Shown here: positions 8,542 to 17,964 of the stretch, piece after piece | How the letters are laid out: the number at the start of each line of letters is the position of its first letter | Position numbering within the stretch: the first letter of the stretch is position 1 | Source: an uncultured Acidimicrobiaceae bacterium | Lineage (GTDB): Bacteria > Actinomycetota > Acidimicrobiia > Acidimicrobiales > Poriferisodalaceae | Assembly (NCBI GenBank): GCA_913020735.1 | Contig: CAJWBN010000007.1 | Span: 1 to 40,340 of the forward strand | DNA: 40,340 bases | Direction of reading: 5' to 3' | Program-made: the position numbers and the translations under genes | Notes under the pieces: model-generated | What the model was told of the DNA's origin: nothing | The model's database searches: none | The model's input: the letters and a program-made list of their open reading frames with translations, nothing else

Positions 8542-9849
8542 ATGAAACTGATAGATGGGTCAAAGAAGTCTCGGGTTAGAACTATCTTCGACGCCATGAT
8601 CAAAGAATTCGACAGTCCACTTGCAGGGGTCAAAGTGGTTGAGATCACCTCAATCTATTCAGGACCAATGGCCGGAATGATGCTCGCCGAACTCGGGGCT
8701 CAGGTGACAAAAGTCGAGAGCCCTAACGGCCCCGATCCTGTTCGTTCTCAGGGTTTGGCGGGAACTGCAGATGGGGTCAATAGCACCTTTTATTCGCTCA
8801 ACCGAGGAAAGCGCTTCTGCTCCATCGACGCCAAGACTTCGCGGGGCAAAGAATTACTTTTCGAACTCGTCACAAACGCAGATGTCTTTATCCATAACAT
8901 GCGCCCCGGTAAAGCCGAGGGCTTGGGACTCGACTACGAGTCCCTGTCAGCGGCAAATCCAAGAATCATTTATGGAGCCATCACCGGCCACGGGCCCGAA
9001 GGACCTGAAGCACACCTTCCGGCTTACGACTACGTGGTTCAGGCGAAACTAGGGATGGTTGACTACCAGAGGGATAAAGACGGACGCGGCGATTTAGTCC
9101 GCCAAGTCGTTGTAGACAAGACCTCAGCTAACGGTCTGGTGCAAGGCGTTCTAGCGGCTCTATATATGAGAGAAAAGACGGGGAAAGGACAACGAATCGA
9201 TATTCCGATGGTCGCTGCTGGGCTTGCTTTTCTTTGGCCAGATGGGCTGGCTCCGGCACACGCTGAACTAGAACCAATGATGCCCATTGACCAGCTGCCG
9301 CCCTGGCTCGAATCAGCACCAGGTTCTTTCCTAGTCGTGCTGGAGACCTCAGACGGCGAGATCGCCACCGGTATTCTTCTTCCGCCGTGGGATGGCCTGT
9401 GTTTAGCTCTTGAACGGACTGATTGGGTCACAGATGAGCGGTTCACTGACCAATTAAATCGAGTTCTCAACTTGCCTGCCCTAATAGATGAGGTAGCAAC
9501 CGAAGTAGCCAAATACTCAACCGAAGAAGTGCTGTCACGATTCCAGACCTACGATTTTGCAGCAGGCAAAGTGGTGACCAGAAGAGAAATTCAGGATGAC
9601 CCCACTATCCAACACTTGGGCCTAATTACCGAACAAGAGGCTCCCGGAGTAGGCCGTGTGCGCCAACCAGCGCCAATGTGGATGTTTAGTGACGCCAAAA
9701 CTGAAATAACCACAAGCTTGAACGTGACAGGGGGCGATTCACTCGAAGTTCTAATGGAGATAGGCGTTTCCGCTGACGAGTTCGAACAACTCAAAGAAGC
9801 AGGCATTGTTCTTGTGACAGATAGCAGTCAGGAACCTACAACTAGCTAG
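8542..9849 (+). CDS. Family III CaiB/BaiF CoA-transferase
   Basis: FDSPLAGVKVVEITSIYSGPMAGMMLAELGAQVTKVESPNGPDPVR...VDKTSANGLVQGVLAALYMREKTGKGQRID. Real start may be 8599 (MIKEFDSPLAG). Confidence 0.9.
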   Translation: MKLIDGSKKSRVRTIFDAMIKEFDSPLAGVKVVEITSIYSGPMAGMMLAELGAQVTKVESPNGPDPVRSQGLAGTADGVNSTFYSLNRGKRFCSIDAKTSRGKELLFELVTNADVFIHNMRPGKAEGLGLDYESLSAANPRIIYGAITGHGPEGPEAHLPAYDYVVQAKLGMVDYQRDKDGRGDLVRQVVVDKTSANGLVQGVLAALYMREKTGKGQRIDIPMVAAGLAFLWPDGLAPAHAELEPMMPIDQLPPWLESAPGSFLVVLETSDGEIATGILLPPWDGLCLALERTDWVTDERFTDQLNRVLNLPALIDEVATEVAKYSTEEVLSRFQTYDFAAGKVVTRREIQDDPTIQHLGLITEQEAPGVGRVRQPAPMWMFSDAKTEITTSLNVTGGDSLEVLMEIGVSADEFEQLKEAGIVLVTDSSQEPTTS

Positions 9850-9901
9850 TCTCCAAAATGGCAGCGGTTACATTCGTGTGGCACACCGCATCGAAACAAC
9901 C

Positions 9902-10615
9902 TCAGGAAGAGCGCGCCAACCTGCGTTCCAGTTGCAACCCAATTTCTAGGGGCAGATCTTGAGACGCTGCGATGCATCGTCGAAGTGCTGAAGCGACCGA
10001 TGGGTCAAGGCGCGCTAGTTGTTCTGCCATCGCCTTGGCGGTATCTCCGAGATCTATGGGCTCAACCAATTGGGTGACTATTCCCAGCTCAAGAGCATCA
10101 GGAGCATTTATCTCGCGACCTGTAAGGATAAGGGGCAACGCCTTATGGGGACCTATTACCTGACTAAGGCTCTGCGTTCCTCCCGCCGCCGGCAACATAC
10201 CGAGTTTGGTCTCAGGTAGCCCCATCACTGTGTTAGTTGCTGCTATTCGCAGGTCGCACAGCAATGCCATTTCAAGGCCTGAACCCATGGCATAGCCTCT
10301 GAGCGAAGCAATCGTTGGCACAGGGAGGCTTAAAAGAGGCAACCAAGGGTCTCTTTCCCATCTAATCCTCCGAGCCTCAAAGATTGAAGAAGCGGAACCA
10401 AATTCGCTGAGGTCTGCTCCAGCGCTGAAGTGTTCGCCTTCAGATCGAAGCAAAAATGCTCGGGCATCGGGATTGTCTCTAACTGCACTAATAGCTTCAA
10501 TCAATCCATCTCTCATCTCCAGGTCATAGATATTGAGAGGCGGGTTGGAAATAACTGCGGTGGCTACCCCTTGGTCCGAAAAGGAGAGGGTGACCTTGTC
10601 GCTCACGGTGTGCAC
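9902..10615 (-). CDS. Enoyl-CoA hydratase/isomerase family protein
   Basis: 237-aa ORF: LLRSEGEHFSAGADLSEF...GYAMGSGLEMALLCDLRIAATNTVMGLPETKLGMLPAAGGTQSL. Confidence 0.93.
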   Translation of the reverse strand: MHTVSDKVTLSFSDQGVATAVISNPPLNIYDLEMRDGLIEAISAVRDNPDARAFLLRSEGEHFSAGADLSEFGSASSIFEARRIRWERDPWLPLLSLPVPTIASLRGYAMGSGLEMALLCDLRIAATNTVMGLPETKLGMLPAAGGTQSLSQVIGPHKALPLILTGREINAPDALELGIVTQLVEPIDLGDTAKAMAEQLARLDPSVASALRRCIAASQDLPLEIGLQLERRLARSS

Positions 10616-11571
10616 TCCAAAGCGGCGACGGACTTATCTAAAGAAATTCGGCAAACCTGGGGAAGATCTCTCATCATTTGACCAAGAGCTACAGCGCATG
10701 CTTCTAATCCAGCTAATGGATCCGGATAAGAGAAAGCAGGGGTCACTGGTCGCCCCATCTGCCATCCATAGCCTGAAGTCGCGTGCACTCCTGTGCCATA
10801 GGCAACCCAGTCACTTTCATCGCTTGCCGAAGTAAATGCTGTGATTGTTAGAACTGCGATGTCCGGATTAATTGAGCGCAGCTGCTCCGGGGTGATCCCG
10901 AGGTTCATGTTGGCTCTCGGAGACAAAGATGTAACGATCAAGTCAGCAGCTCGAAGTAACCGATGAAATTCGCCACCTTCTGAACAATAACGAAGGTCAA
11001 TATCTGCAATTTCTTTTGATTTATTGAGCTCCTTAAACATCGGAGCTTGACCTAATCCATTATCCCCATCTCCATAACGCAGCCCATCAGGTCGACAAGA
11101 TGGTTCAATTTTGATGACCCGAGCACCAGAACGAGCAAGAAGTTCTGTGCAGAGCGGACCCGCCCACATCGAAGTTAAGTCAATTACCGTTAGGGATTTA
11201 GAGTCAATCGTTCGACTGCAATAACCCAGGTCATGGGGCGGCAGAGGTGTGGGGGATTTTCGGTACGGAGTAACTGGAAGTCTCCACACCTGCGCTCTTC
11301 GAGCAACTGACTCAGGGTCATGATCTGTTTCGGCTAAAGCTTCAAATCTTGTCCAAGTGTCCTTGTCGTCGGGACCCAAATCAAGACATATAAAACCATC
11401 CCCCCATGATGTGGCTGGTTGCGGTCGAGTTGGCTCATCAACTACTCGTTCTGGCATCTCAATCCAGTAATCAGCGGGACCTACGATGTCAGTTCCGACT
11501 CGACTGACGATTACATCAGCAAGTTCTACTCCTCGCTCATGAAGATTCGCAGGTAGCCAGTAATCGGTCAT
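10603..11571 (-). CDS. Atypical short CaiB/BaiF-like CoA-transferase protein (322 aa)
   Basis: Core LTVIDLTSMWAGPLCTELLARSGARVIKIEPSCRPDG ... AFSYPDPLAGLEACAVALGQMM begins about 120 residues in; the protein ends shortly after the catalytic-Asp region. Confidence 0.82.
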   Translation of the reverse strand: MTDYWLPANLHERGVELADVIVSRVGTDIVGPADYWIEMPERVVDEPTRPQPATSWGDGFICLDLGPDDKDTWTRFEALAETDHDPESVARRAQVWRLPVTPYRKSPTPLPPHDLGYCSRTIDSKSLTVIDLTSMWAGPLCTELLARSGARVIKIEPSCRPDGLRYGDGDNGLGQAPMFKELNKSKEIADIDLRYCSEGGEFHRLLRAADLIVTSLSPRANMNLGITPEQLRSINPDIAVLTITAFTSASDESDWVAYGTGVHATSGYGWQMGRPVTPAFSYPDPLAGLEACAVALGQMMRDLPQVCRISLDKSVAALECTP

Positions 11572-12392
11572 CGTCCAGAAAAGTCAGGCGGCCGCTTAGA
11601 AAAAAATGCTTCCAAACCTTCAGCACGGTCATCCGTGGCTGCTAATTGATGGTTGAGGTCGCCTTCAAGTCTTAGGCCATCTCGCAATGGGAGTTCACTA
11701 CCTCGATGCACAGCTTCTTTCGCCATCTGAAGCGCCAAAGGGCCACAGGACATCAGCAATTCGACGGTCTTTTCTAATTCGACCCCGTCGCCTTGGTCTA
11801 CAGAATGGATTAGACCCCAAAGTTCTGCTGTTGCTGCATCAATTTCTACTCCCAATAAGAGCATCGACGCGGCTCGCCCATGGGAAATAGCTCGCGGTAA
11901 ACGTTGCGTTCCGCCCCACATAGGAAGCAGACCATTTGTTGGCTCTTTAAGCGAAAAATAGCTATCAGGAGTTCCAATACGTATGTCACAAGCAAGCGCT
12001 ATCTCTAAGCCACCAGAGCTACATGTCCCTGAGATCATTGAAACTACGGGTATTTTCAGCGCTGATACACACGTCGCCGGGTCCGGTGAAACAAATTGCG
12101 GATCAAAGTCCTCTGCAAGACCGGTACAAAAGTCAGAACCAAGTGACGTCAGCACTACTACCCGGATCTCGCGATCCTCTTGGATACCTTGACACGCTTC
12201 GTTGAGTTCCGTTGCCGTGCGCGCTTCAAGGGCACCGCCAGGCATGGTCACCGTAGCTACGTGACCATCGGCTGATGTTGTAACGGCGACCGAATCGGAC
12301 TGCAGAATGGCCCTCGCTGTTTCGTCGTGTGCCGACTGATCAGTCGGCAGATTTAGTTTTCTTAGGCTCTTGCAGTTGCATGTCTTTACCAT
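11568..12392 (-). CDS. Enoyl-CoA hydratase/isomerase family protein (start uncertain; N-terminal part overlaps the next gene)
   Basis: VVVLTSLGSDFCTGLAEDF...GTCSSGGLEIALACDIRIGTPDSYFSLKEPTNGLLPMWGGTQRLPRAI. Confidence 0.9.
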   Translation of the reverse strand: MVKTCNCKSLRKLNLPTDQSAHDETARAILQSDSVAVTTSADGHVATVTMPGGALEARTATELNEACQGIQEDREIRVVVLTSLGSDFCTGLAEDFDPQFVSPDPATCVSALKIPVVSMISGTCSSGGLEIALACDIRIGTPDSYFSLKEPTNGLLPMWGGTQRLPRAISHGRAASMLLLGVEIDAATAELWGLIHSVDQGDGVELEKTVELLMSCGPLALQMAKEAVHRGSELPLRDGLRLEGDLNHQLAATDDRAEGLEAFFSKRPPDFSGR

Positions 12393-12597
12393 TGCACTGC
12401 AGGGTGATCTCGCCTGGCTTGGTAACCAGAACTTCGATGCCTGTATCTTCGTCTTGGTAGCGCTTCCCTACTTTTAGGCCCTCGCCGCCGTCATTGTGGG
12501 TGATATCACCTTCGCCGCCTTTGGTCACGATGACTTGAACACCGCCGTCGAAGTCGAGACGGTCACCTGCTTTGGTCGCCACTATGCGTACCCCCAT
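12340..12597 (-). CDS. Small repeat protein (85 aa), unknown function
   Basis: Three (V/I)x(V/I)xxTKxG repeats: VRIVATKAG, VQVIVTKGG, IEVLVTKPG. Located in the gap between the enoyl-CoA hydratase and the divergent epimerase. Confidence 0.7.
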   Translation of the reverse strand: MGVRIVATKAGDRLDFDGGVQVIVTKGGEGDITHNDGGEGLKVGKRYQDEDTGIEVLVTKPGEITLQCNGKDMQLQEPKKTKSAD

Positions 12598-12681
12598 ATC
12601 GATGGAACTTTCAGAGAAACCTACCGTAGATCAAGCCACTTTTTCCTCCCGCGACAAGAACTCAGCAGCGAGAATGTGGAA

Positions 12682-13773
12682 ATGATGACTGCGCTAATAA
12701 TTGGCGGCACTGGCCCAACAGGGCCATATGTCGTAAATGGGCTCATAGATCGTGGCTTTCAGGTCACTATTCTTCACACCGGTAGACATGAAACTGAGCT
12801 CATCGGTCCTGAAGTGGAACACATCCATAGTGATCCCTTTGACGTCAGAAAAACCGCTGAGGACTTAAATAATCGAACGTTTGATCTAGTAGTGGTGATG
12901 TATGGGAGGCTTCGTGATTTGGCTCAATTGTTGGTGGGGAGGGTAGGTCACTTCGTTTCCATAGGAGGTGTCGGTGTTTATCAGGGTTTCGCAAATCCAG
13001 ATGACTTGTTTCCCCTCGGAATGCCCATTCCACTTCCTAATGGCTCTGATCTAGTCAACGATGACGAATCCTTTGTGAAGCTTCGTCGAATCCGCGAAAC
13101 AGAAGAAGTTGTTTTTACCGCCCACCCTGATGCAATCCATCTGCGATATCCACAGCTATACGGTCCCCGTCAAATACTTCCCCGGGAATGGCCAATCGTG
13201 CGTCGCGCTCTTGATCGTCGACCATTCTTGATCGTCCCTGACGGAGGCCTCACAGTAAAGAGCCAAGCCTGGGTAGAAAATGCCGCTCACGCGACACTCC
13301 TCGCTGCAGACCGGCCTGATGCGGGCGTTGGAAACATTTACAACGTCTCGGACGAAAAGTTGTTCAGCATCCGCCAGATAGCAGAAATCATTGCAGACGA
13401 ACTAAATCATGAGTGGGAGATAGTTTCGCTTCCTCAAGAAGTCGCTACCTCTACTCGCCCCATGCTGACGAGTTGGTCAAGTTCACACAGGGTTCTAGAT
13501 ATTGGACCAACAATTAGAGACCTCGCTTATAGGGACCTAGTCAAGCCCGAGGATGCTTGGCGAAGTGCCGCTCGCTGGTTGGCTAATAACCCACTTGAAC
13601 GCGGCGGCAACATAGAAGCTCGGCTTCAAGACCCTTTCGAATACAGCAGCGAAGACCGCCAATACGAGATTTGGGAAAAGTGTCGGCAAAATCTCAGCGA
13701 AATTAATTGGTCAGTTGACCCAGGCTATTCATCGGCCTATGTAGGGCGTGTTCCGAACCCAGCGGCCGACTAA
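12682..13773 (+). CDS. NAD-dependent epimerase/dehydratase-like protein
   Basis: ALIIGGTGPTGPYVVNGLIDRGFQVTILHTGRH Rossmann motif; HLRYPQLYGPRQ; NIYNVSDEKLFSIRQIAEII. The listed ORF starts at 12496, but M at 12682 precedes the NAD motif and avoids the opposite-strand gene. Confidence 0.85.
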   Translation: MMTALIIGGTGPTGPYVVNGLIDRGFQVTILHTGRHETELIGPEVEHIHSDPFDVRKTAEDLNNRTFDLVVVMYGRLRDLAQLLVGRVGHFVSIGGVGVYQGFANPDDLFPLGMPIPLPNGSDLVNDDESFVKLRRIRETEEVVFTAHPDAIHLRYPQLYGPRQILPREWPIVRRALDRRPFLIVPDGGLTVKSQAWVENAAHATLLAADRPDAGVGNIYNVSDEKLFSIRQIAEIIADELNHEWEIVSLPQEVATSTRPMLTSWSSSHRVLDIGPTIRDLAYRDLVKPEDAWRSAARWLANNPLERGGNIEARLQDPFEYSSEDRQYEIWEKCRQNLSEINWSVDPGYSSAYVGRVPNPAAD

Positions 13774-16148
13774 TCGAGAACGCCACTGCCTCGCAACTGT
13801 TGGATTTCATCTTCACCCAGAGCAAGTAAAGAGGACAAAATTTGGTCAGTGTGCTGACCCAACATCGGTGCCGGGGATTTGACTCCATTTTGACAGTCAC
13901 GCAACAGCCATGGAATGCCCGTGTGCGCCAAGGTTCCAACCACTGGATGGTTGAGCCGTTCAATAAACCCTCTGTCGTTAAGGTGAGGGTCGCCTTCTAA
14001 GGATTGTGCATCAAGGGACGGCATCGCTGGTATCCCTTCACTTTGTAAAAGACGCGTTATCTCCCATTTATCGCGAAGTACAGTCCAATCTTCGATGTGG
14101 GCATCGAGTTCGGCTTCCCATTTCTTTCTTGAGGTTTGAGATTCAAATTTGGGATCATGCAGGCCTAGAACCGCTGCCAGGTCATGCCACTGTTCTTCGG
14201 TTGCGCAACTGATCGCTACCCACTCATCATCTCCTTTACAGCGGTAAAGATTGTGGGGCGCCATAATCGGGTCCCTGTTTCCATAGAGATCTGGTTGCTG
14301 GCCTGTTAGAACATGTTGAGTCCAGCCTTCGACGGTGCTCGAAGCCGTTGCTTCCCATAACGAAGTATCTATGAACTGGCCTTCCCCAGTCCGGCGTCGA
14401 GCGATTAAGGCAGCGATCAGTAGATGAGCGGTTGCAATACCTGCCGCCGGATCTCCAAGAGAGACACCTACTTCTTCAGGTTTTCCGCCTTCGTATCCAG
14501 TCATTGAGGAAAGACCTGATAACGGCGCGGTTGTAGGTCCATATCCTAAATAGTCTCGGTATGGACCGTAATTGCCATAGCCACTTATCACCCCGACGAT
14601 CACGTCGGGTCGTACCTCCATCAGGTCGTTATATCCGAGACCAAATTTTTCCATTACCCCAGTCGCATAGTTGGAGACAACCAAGTCGCAGCTAGTCGCT
14701 ATTTTCTTGGCGACCGCTCGACCCTCCACGGTCGACAAATCTAACGTGACACTCTTTTTGCCTTGACCCCACTGGTTGAAATACCCATTACTGTCCACCG
14801 AAGCTTCGTGGTTAACAGAAAAGAGTGGGAGGCGACGCCCTAAGTCCGGGGCTTGTTTTGATTCAACCTTTATTACTTCGGCACCTAGGTGGGCTAAATG
14901 CATCGTGCAAAAAGGCCCAGCCCATACCCATGTAAAGTCCGCTACGGTGACCCCTTCCAGAGGCCGCGAACGAGACTTTTCACGAACTAGATCACTGCTT
15001 CGAGGTTGAGTAAAGGTCGCGTCTTGGTGTTCTCCAAGAGACGGAGCGGGTTCACGAATAGACCACCAAGGCTTTGATAGTCGCGCTACCGGGCCGGGTA
15101 GCGCAATTTTGCCTAAACCAGGCTGATCTACCTCAACTATGAACCCCCGTTCGCGTAAATGAGGATCATCAAGCATTTGTTCGATCGTATTGACAGGGGC
15201 AAATCCAATTCGCTTACCTTGCCCAAGATGGAACAGATCCATGACTTGTTGAGGCGCTGCCCATTCTCCAAGCCACAGGTGAAGCAAATCTTCAGCATCT
15301 GCTCGGCCCGCTTGGGTGTCGAAGATCTCCATCTGAGACCATTCAGGGAAACCCATAACTTCTTTAAGACGTGACCACTGATCATCTTCCACGCAAACTA
15401 TGAAGATGCGACCGTCAGCTACCTCAAAGATGCGCCAAGGATTCAGAATTCGGCTCCCAGTTCTACCCGGGATTTCATTTAGATAACTCCAACTGATGAA
15501 CCCCGCCTCAAGCATGCTTGAGATATAAGCAATGCCTGCTAGATCAAGATGTTCTCCTTCACCGGTGCATAGAGCTCGGTCCAACGCTCCTAAAGCAATA
15601 GTCGCAGCGGCGAAGCCGATCTGAAAACCAGCTTGTTGCCCTGCTGGTTTAAGCGGTGGAAGGTCTGATTCATCCGAACAGCCTGGCGTGAGCCAACCCC
15701 AGCCTCCCCCATGAATCAGCTGCAGATCTTCAGCGGCCCAACGCGAATAGGGCCCGGATCGGCCAAAGGGAGTCACCGAAACTGTTACCAGCGAAGGGTG
15801 TTGCCTCGCTAGTTCATCTTCATGCAGACCAACTGAATTCGCAACATCAGGTGGCAGATCATGAAGCAGCAGGTCGGCTTCTTGCAGCAATTCGTGTAGT
15901 CGCGTTACATCCGAAGATTTGGTGAGGTCGGCCACAACACTTCGTTTGTTGATATTTAGATGAATAAATAGGCCACTTTGAGATGCATCCGGACCTCCCG
16001 GAAATGGACCTCGTTGTCTCGCGCGGTCTCCTTCAGGAGGTTCGATTTTGACTACATCCGCTCCCAAATCAGCTATTAAACGGGTAGCCCACGGGACCGC
16101 GATCATTTGTCCAAGTTCGACTACTCGTATGCCTTCCAGCCCTTGCAT
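13770..16148 (-). CDS. Fused double-domain family III CaiB/BaiF CoA-transferase
   Basis: 792-aa ORF with two modules: GIRVVELGQMIAVPWATRLIADLGADVVKIEPPEGD... and [41 protein letters not shown]...VSLGDPAAGIATAHLLIAALIARRRTGEGQFIDTSLWEA. Confidence 0.95.
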   Translation of the reverse strand: MQGLEGIRVVELGQMIAVPWATRLIADLGADVVKIEPPEGDRARQRGPFPGGPDASQSGLFIHLNINKRSVVADLTKSSDVTRLHELLQEADLLLHDLPPDVANSVGLHEDELARQHPSLVTVSVTPFGRSGPYSRWAAEDLQLIHGGGWGWLTPGCSDESDLPPLKPAGQQAGFQIGFAAATIALGALDRALCTGEGEHLDLAGIAYISSMLEAGFISWSYLNEIPGRTGSRILNPWRIFEVADGRIFIVCVEDDQWSRLKEVMGFPEWSQMEIFDTQAGRADAEDLLHLWLGEWAAPQQVMDLFHLGQGKRIGFAPVNTIEQMLDDPHLRERGFIVEVDQPGLGKIALPGPVARLSKPWWSIREPAPSLGEHQDATFTQPRSSDLVREKSRSRPLEGVTVADFTWVWAGPFCTMHLAHLGAEVIKVESKQAPDLGRRLPLFSVNHEASVDSNGYFNQWGQGKKSVTLDLSTVEGRAVAKKIATSCDLVVSNYATGVMEKFGLGYNDLMEVRPDVIVGVISGYGNYGPYRDYLGYGPTTAPLSGLSSMTGYEGGKPEEVGVSLGDPAAGIATAHLLIAALIARRRTGEGQFIDTSLWEATASSTVEGWTQHVLTGQQPDLYGNRDPIMAPHNLYRCKGDDEWVAISCATEEQWHDLAAVLGLHDPKFESQTSRKKWEAELDAHIEDWTVLRDKWEITRLLQSEGIPAMPSLDAQSLEGDPHLNDRGFIERLNHPVVGTLAHTGIPWLLRDCQNGVKSPAPMLGQHTDQILSSLLALGEDEIQQLRGSGVLD

Positions 16149-16269
16149 ATCCCCCTCAAACCTCTAATTGCCTACTAGCGAATAAAGCATGCCTCATCAG
16201 ACGGATTTATGCACGAGGTGACACTCCACCGCTAGATGTGATCCACTGTCTAGACCGGTCCGAGGGGGA

Positions 16270-17100
16270 ATGATGGAAAACCGCACTTACACAGAACGTC
16301 ACGAAGCGGCACTCGAGATTTTTGACGGATTTATGGGAGGTACGGTCGCTGAGCCAGAACGGGGCGCCCGATCTTTCAGCCGCCAACATGGAGCCCTAGG
16401 GAGCTTTGCGTTTGATGTAGTTATGGGGGATGTGTGGGCTCGACCCCAACTAAGTCGTCGCGACCGAAGCCTCATCGTTATCTCGGTTTTAGCAACCATT
16501 GGCAGCACTGAAGAACTGTCCTTACATACCCAAGTAGGCCTCAATAACGGCCTTACAAGAACCGAAATCGAAGAGTTGATCATTCACGTGGCTGCGTATG
16601 CAGGGTTTCCGATGGCTATGCAAGCGAATCGAGTTGTCTCTGATCGTTTTTGTCAGATCGATGGAGTTGATCGACTTCCCGAACGAACTGGTGCCGAACA
16701 GCTTGATGATGCTGAAAGGAGATCTAGAGGTCATGACGTTAGAAAATCACTGACAGCTGGCCGGTGCGCCGACACCGTTGAGGCGGATTATCAGGCAATG
16801 GTTGACCATCTCGGTGATGTGGGAGTAATCGCTTATCACTGGGCTTTCGGCGATTTGTGGTCTCGAGACGAATTAAGTCGTCGAGACCGAAGTCTTGTAG
16901 TGATCGCGATTCTCACCGTATTAAGCCGCATCGACGAACTCGCATTTCATGCTCCGGCCGGCCTCAACCATGGTCTAAGTCGGGAGGAGATTGAAGAGGT
17001 AATGGTTCAAATGACTATTTACGGCGGAATTCCAAGGGCCGTCGAAGGTATCCAAGCAGTGAGACGGGCGTTCGAGAAGATCGATGCGCGCAAGCAGTAA
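16270..17100 (+). CDS. Tandem-domain carboxymuconolactone decarboxylase-like protein
   Basis: Two similar halves: GDVWARPQLSRRDRSLIVISVLATIGSTEELSLHTQVGLNNGLTRTEIEELI and GDLWSRDELSRRDRSLVVIAILTVLSRIDELAFHAPAGLNHGLSREEIEEVM. Confidence 0.92.
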   Translation: MMENRTYTERHEAALEIFDGFMGGTVAEPERGARSFSRQHGALGSFAFDVVMGDVWARPQLSRRDRSLIVISVLATIGSTEELSLHTQVGLNNGLTRTEIEELIIHVAAYAGFPMAMQANRVVSDRFCQIDGVDRLPERTGAEQLDDAERRSRGHDVRKSLTAGRCADTVEADYQAMVDHLGDVGVIAYHWAFGDLWSRDELSRRDRSLVVIAILTVLSRIDELAFHAPAGLNHGLSREEIEEVMVQMTIYGGIPRAVEGIQAVRRAFEKIDARKQ

Positions 17101-17109
17101 ATCTCAGCC

Positions 17110-17889
17110 TTAGCCGAAATTACCGAAGCGGGATTGAGCATCCGCTGTCTTAATTGCCCGAGCTGAAGCATCGCCGTCGAATTCCGACAGGTCACCCATC
17201 CGACTCATTTGGCTATAACCACGCATTTGGTACTTCGCCATTTGCACAGACACCGAAGGCAGAGAAAGAATCCGTTCCGTCCAACGACCAACGGCGGCGT
17301 CTAGTTCAGTTTCGTCTCCAACTATCTCGTGAACAAGCCCCCACTCTGCTGCTTTTCTGCCATCGATCCGTTCTGAAGTCATGACCATCTGACGGGCGCG
17401 AGATGCGCCGATTTCATGAATCAGCCTGGGAGTTGCCCCCCAAGGAAGGGGTACTCCTAGTTCAACTTCCGGAACATAAAAGAGTGCGTCAGCTGTGGAA
17501 ATTCGAAAATCGCATGACGCAGCGAAACAACAGCCTCCCCCAATTGCATGTCCATGAATCCGGCCGATAGTTACGATTTCGCAGTCTTCGATTGCTCTTG
17601 CCGCTCGTCGGCCTAGTTGCCCTAAATATCGGGCCTCTAAGTCGTTCGTTGGCTCTGGTAGCTGTTCCTTTCGGTCGGCACCAGCGCAAAAAGATTTTCC
17701 ATTGCCACCTAGAACAGCTACTCGATATTCTGACTGGCTATTCAACGCCATGAACAAGTCTCCGACTTCTTTAACCATCTGTTGATTATGAGCGTTGCGT
17801 GATTCAGGTCGGTTGAACCAAATACGAACTACTTCTCCATCAGGTTCCACCTGGAGTGTCTCGAGCTTGAGTTGAAATGCCATGTTCAT
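17110..17889 (-). CDS. Enoyl-CoA hydratase/isomerase family protein
   Basis: 259-aa ORF: VAVLGGNGKSFCAGADRKEQ...GHAIGGGCCFAASCDFRISTADALFYVPEVELGVPLPWGATPRL. Confidence 0.93.
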   Translation of the reverse strand: MNMAFQLKLETLQVEPDGEVVRIWFNRPESRNAHNQQMVKEVGDLFMALNSQSEYRVAVLGGNGKSFCAGADRKEQLPEPTNDLEARYLGQLGRRAARAIEDCEIVTIGRIHGHAIGGGCCFAASCDFRISTADALFYVPEVELGVPLPWGATPRLIHEIGASRARQMVMTSERIDGRKAAEWGLVHEIVGDETELDAAVGRWTERILSLPSVSVQMAKYQMRGYSQMSRMGDLSEFDGDASARAIKTADAQSRFGNFG

Positions 17890-17964
17890 AGTCTCGCTGA
17901 AAGTTTCGTTCTGCGGGCTATGAACTTAGATTCTTCTAATTATTAATCTCTGACGTGTTCTGGC

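Noticed and set aside
9063-9512. Minus-strand 149-aa ORF
   Set aside because: Shadow frame, Ser/Arg-rich, inside a CoA-transferase gene.
12496-12681. N-terminal extension of the epimerase ORF
   Set aside because: Overlaps a better-supported opposite-strand small gene and precedes the NAD-binding motif; start moved to 12682.
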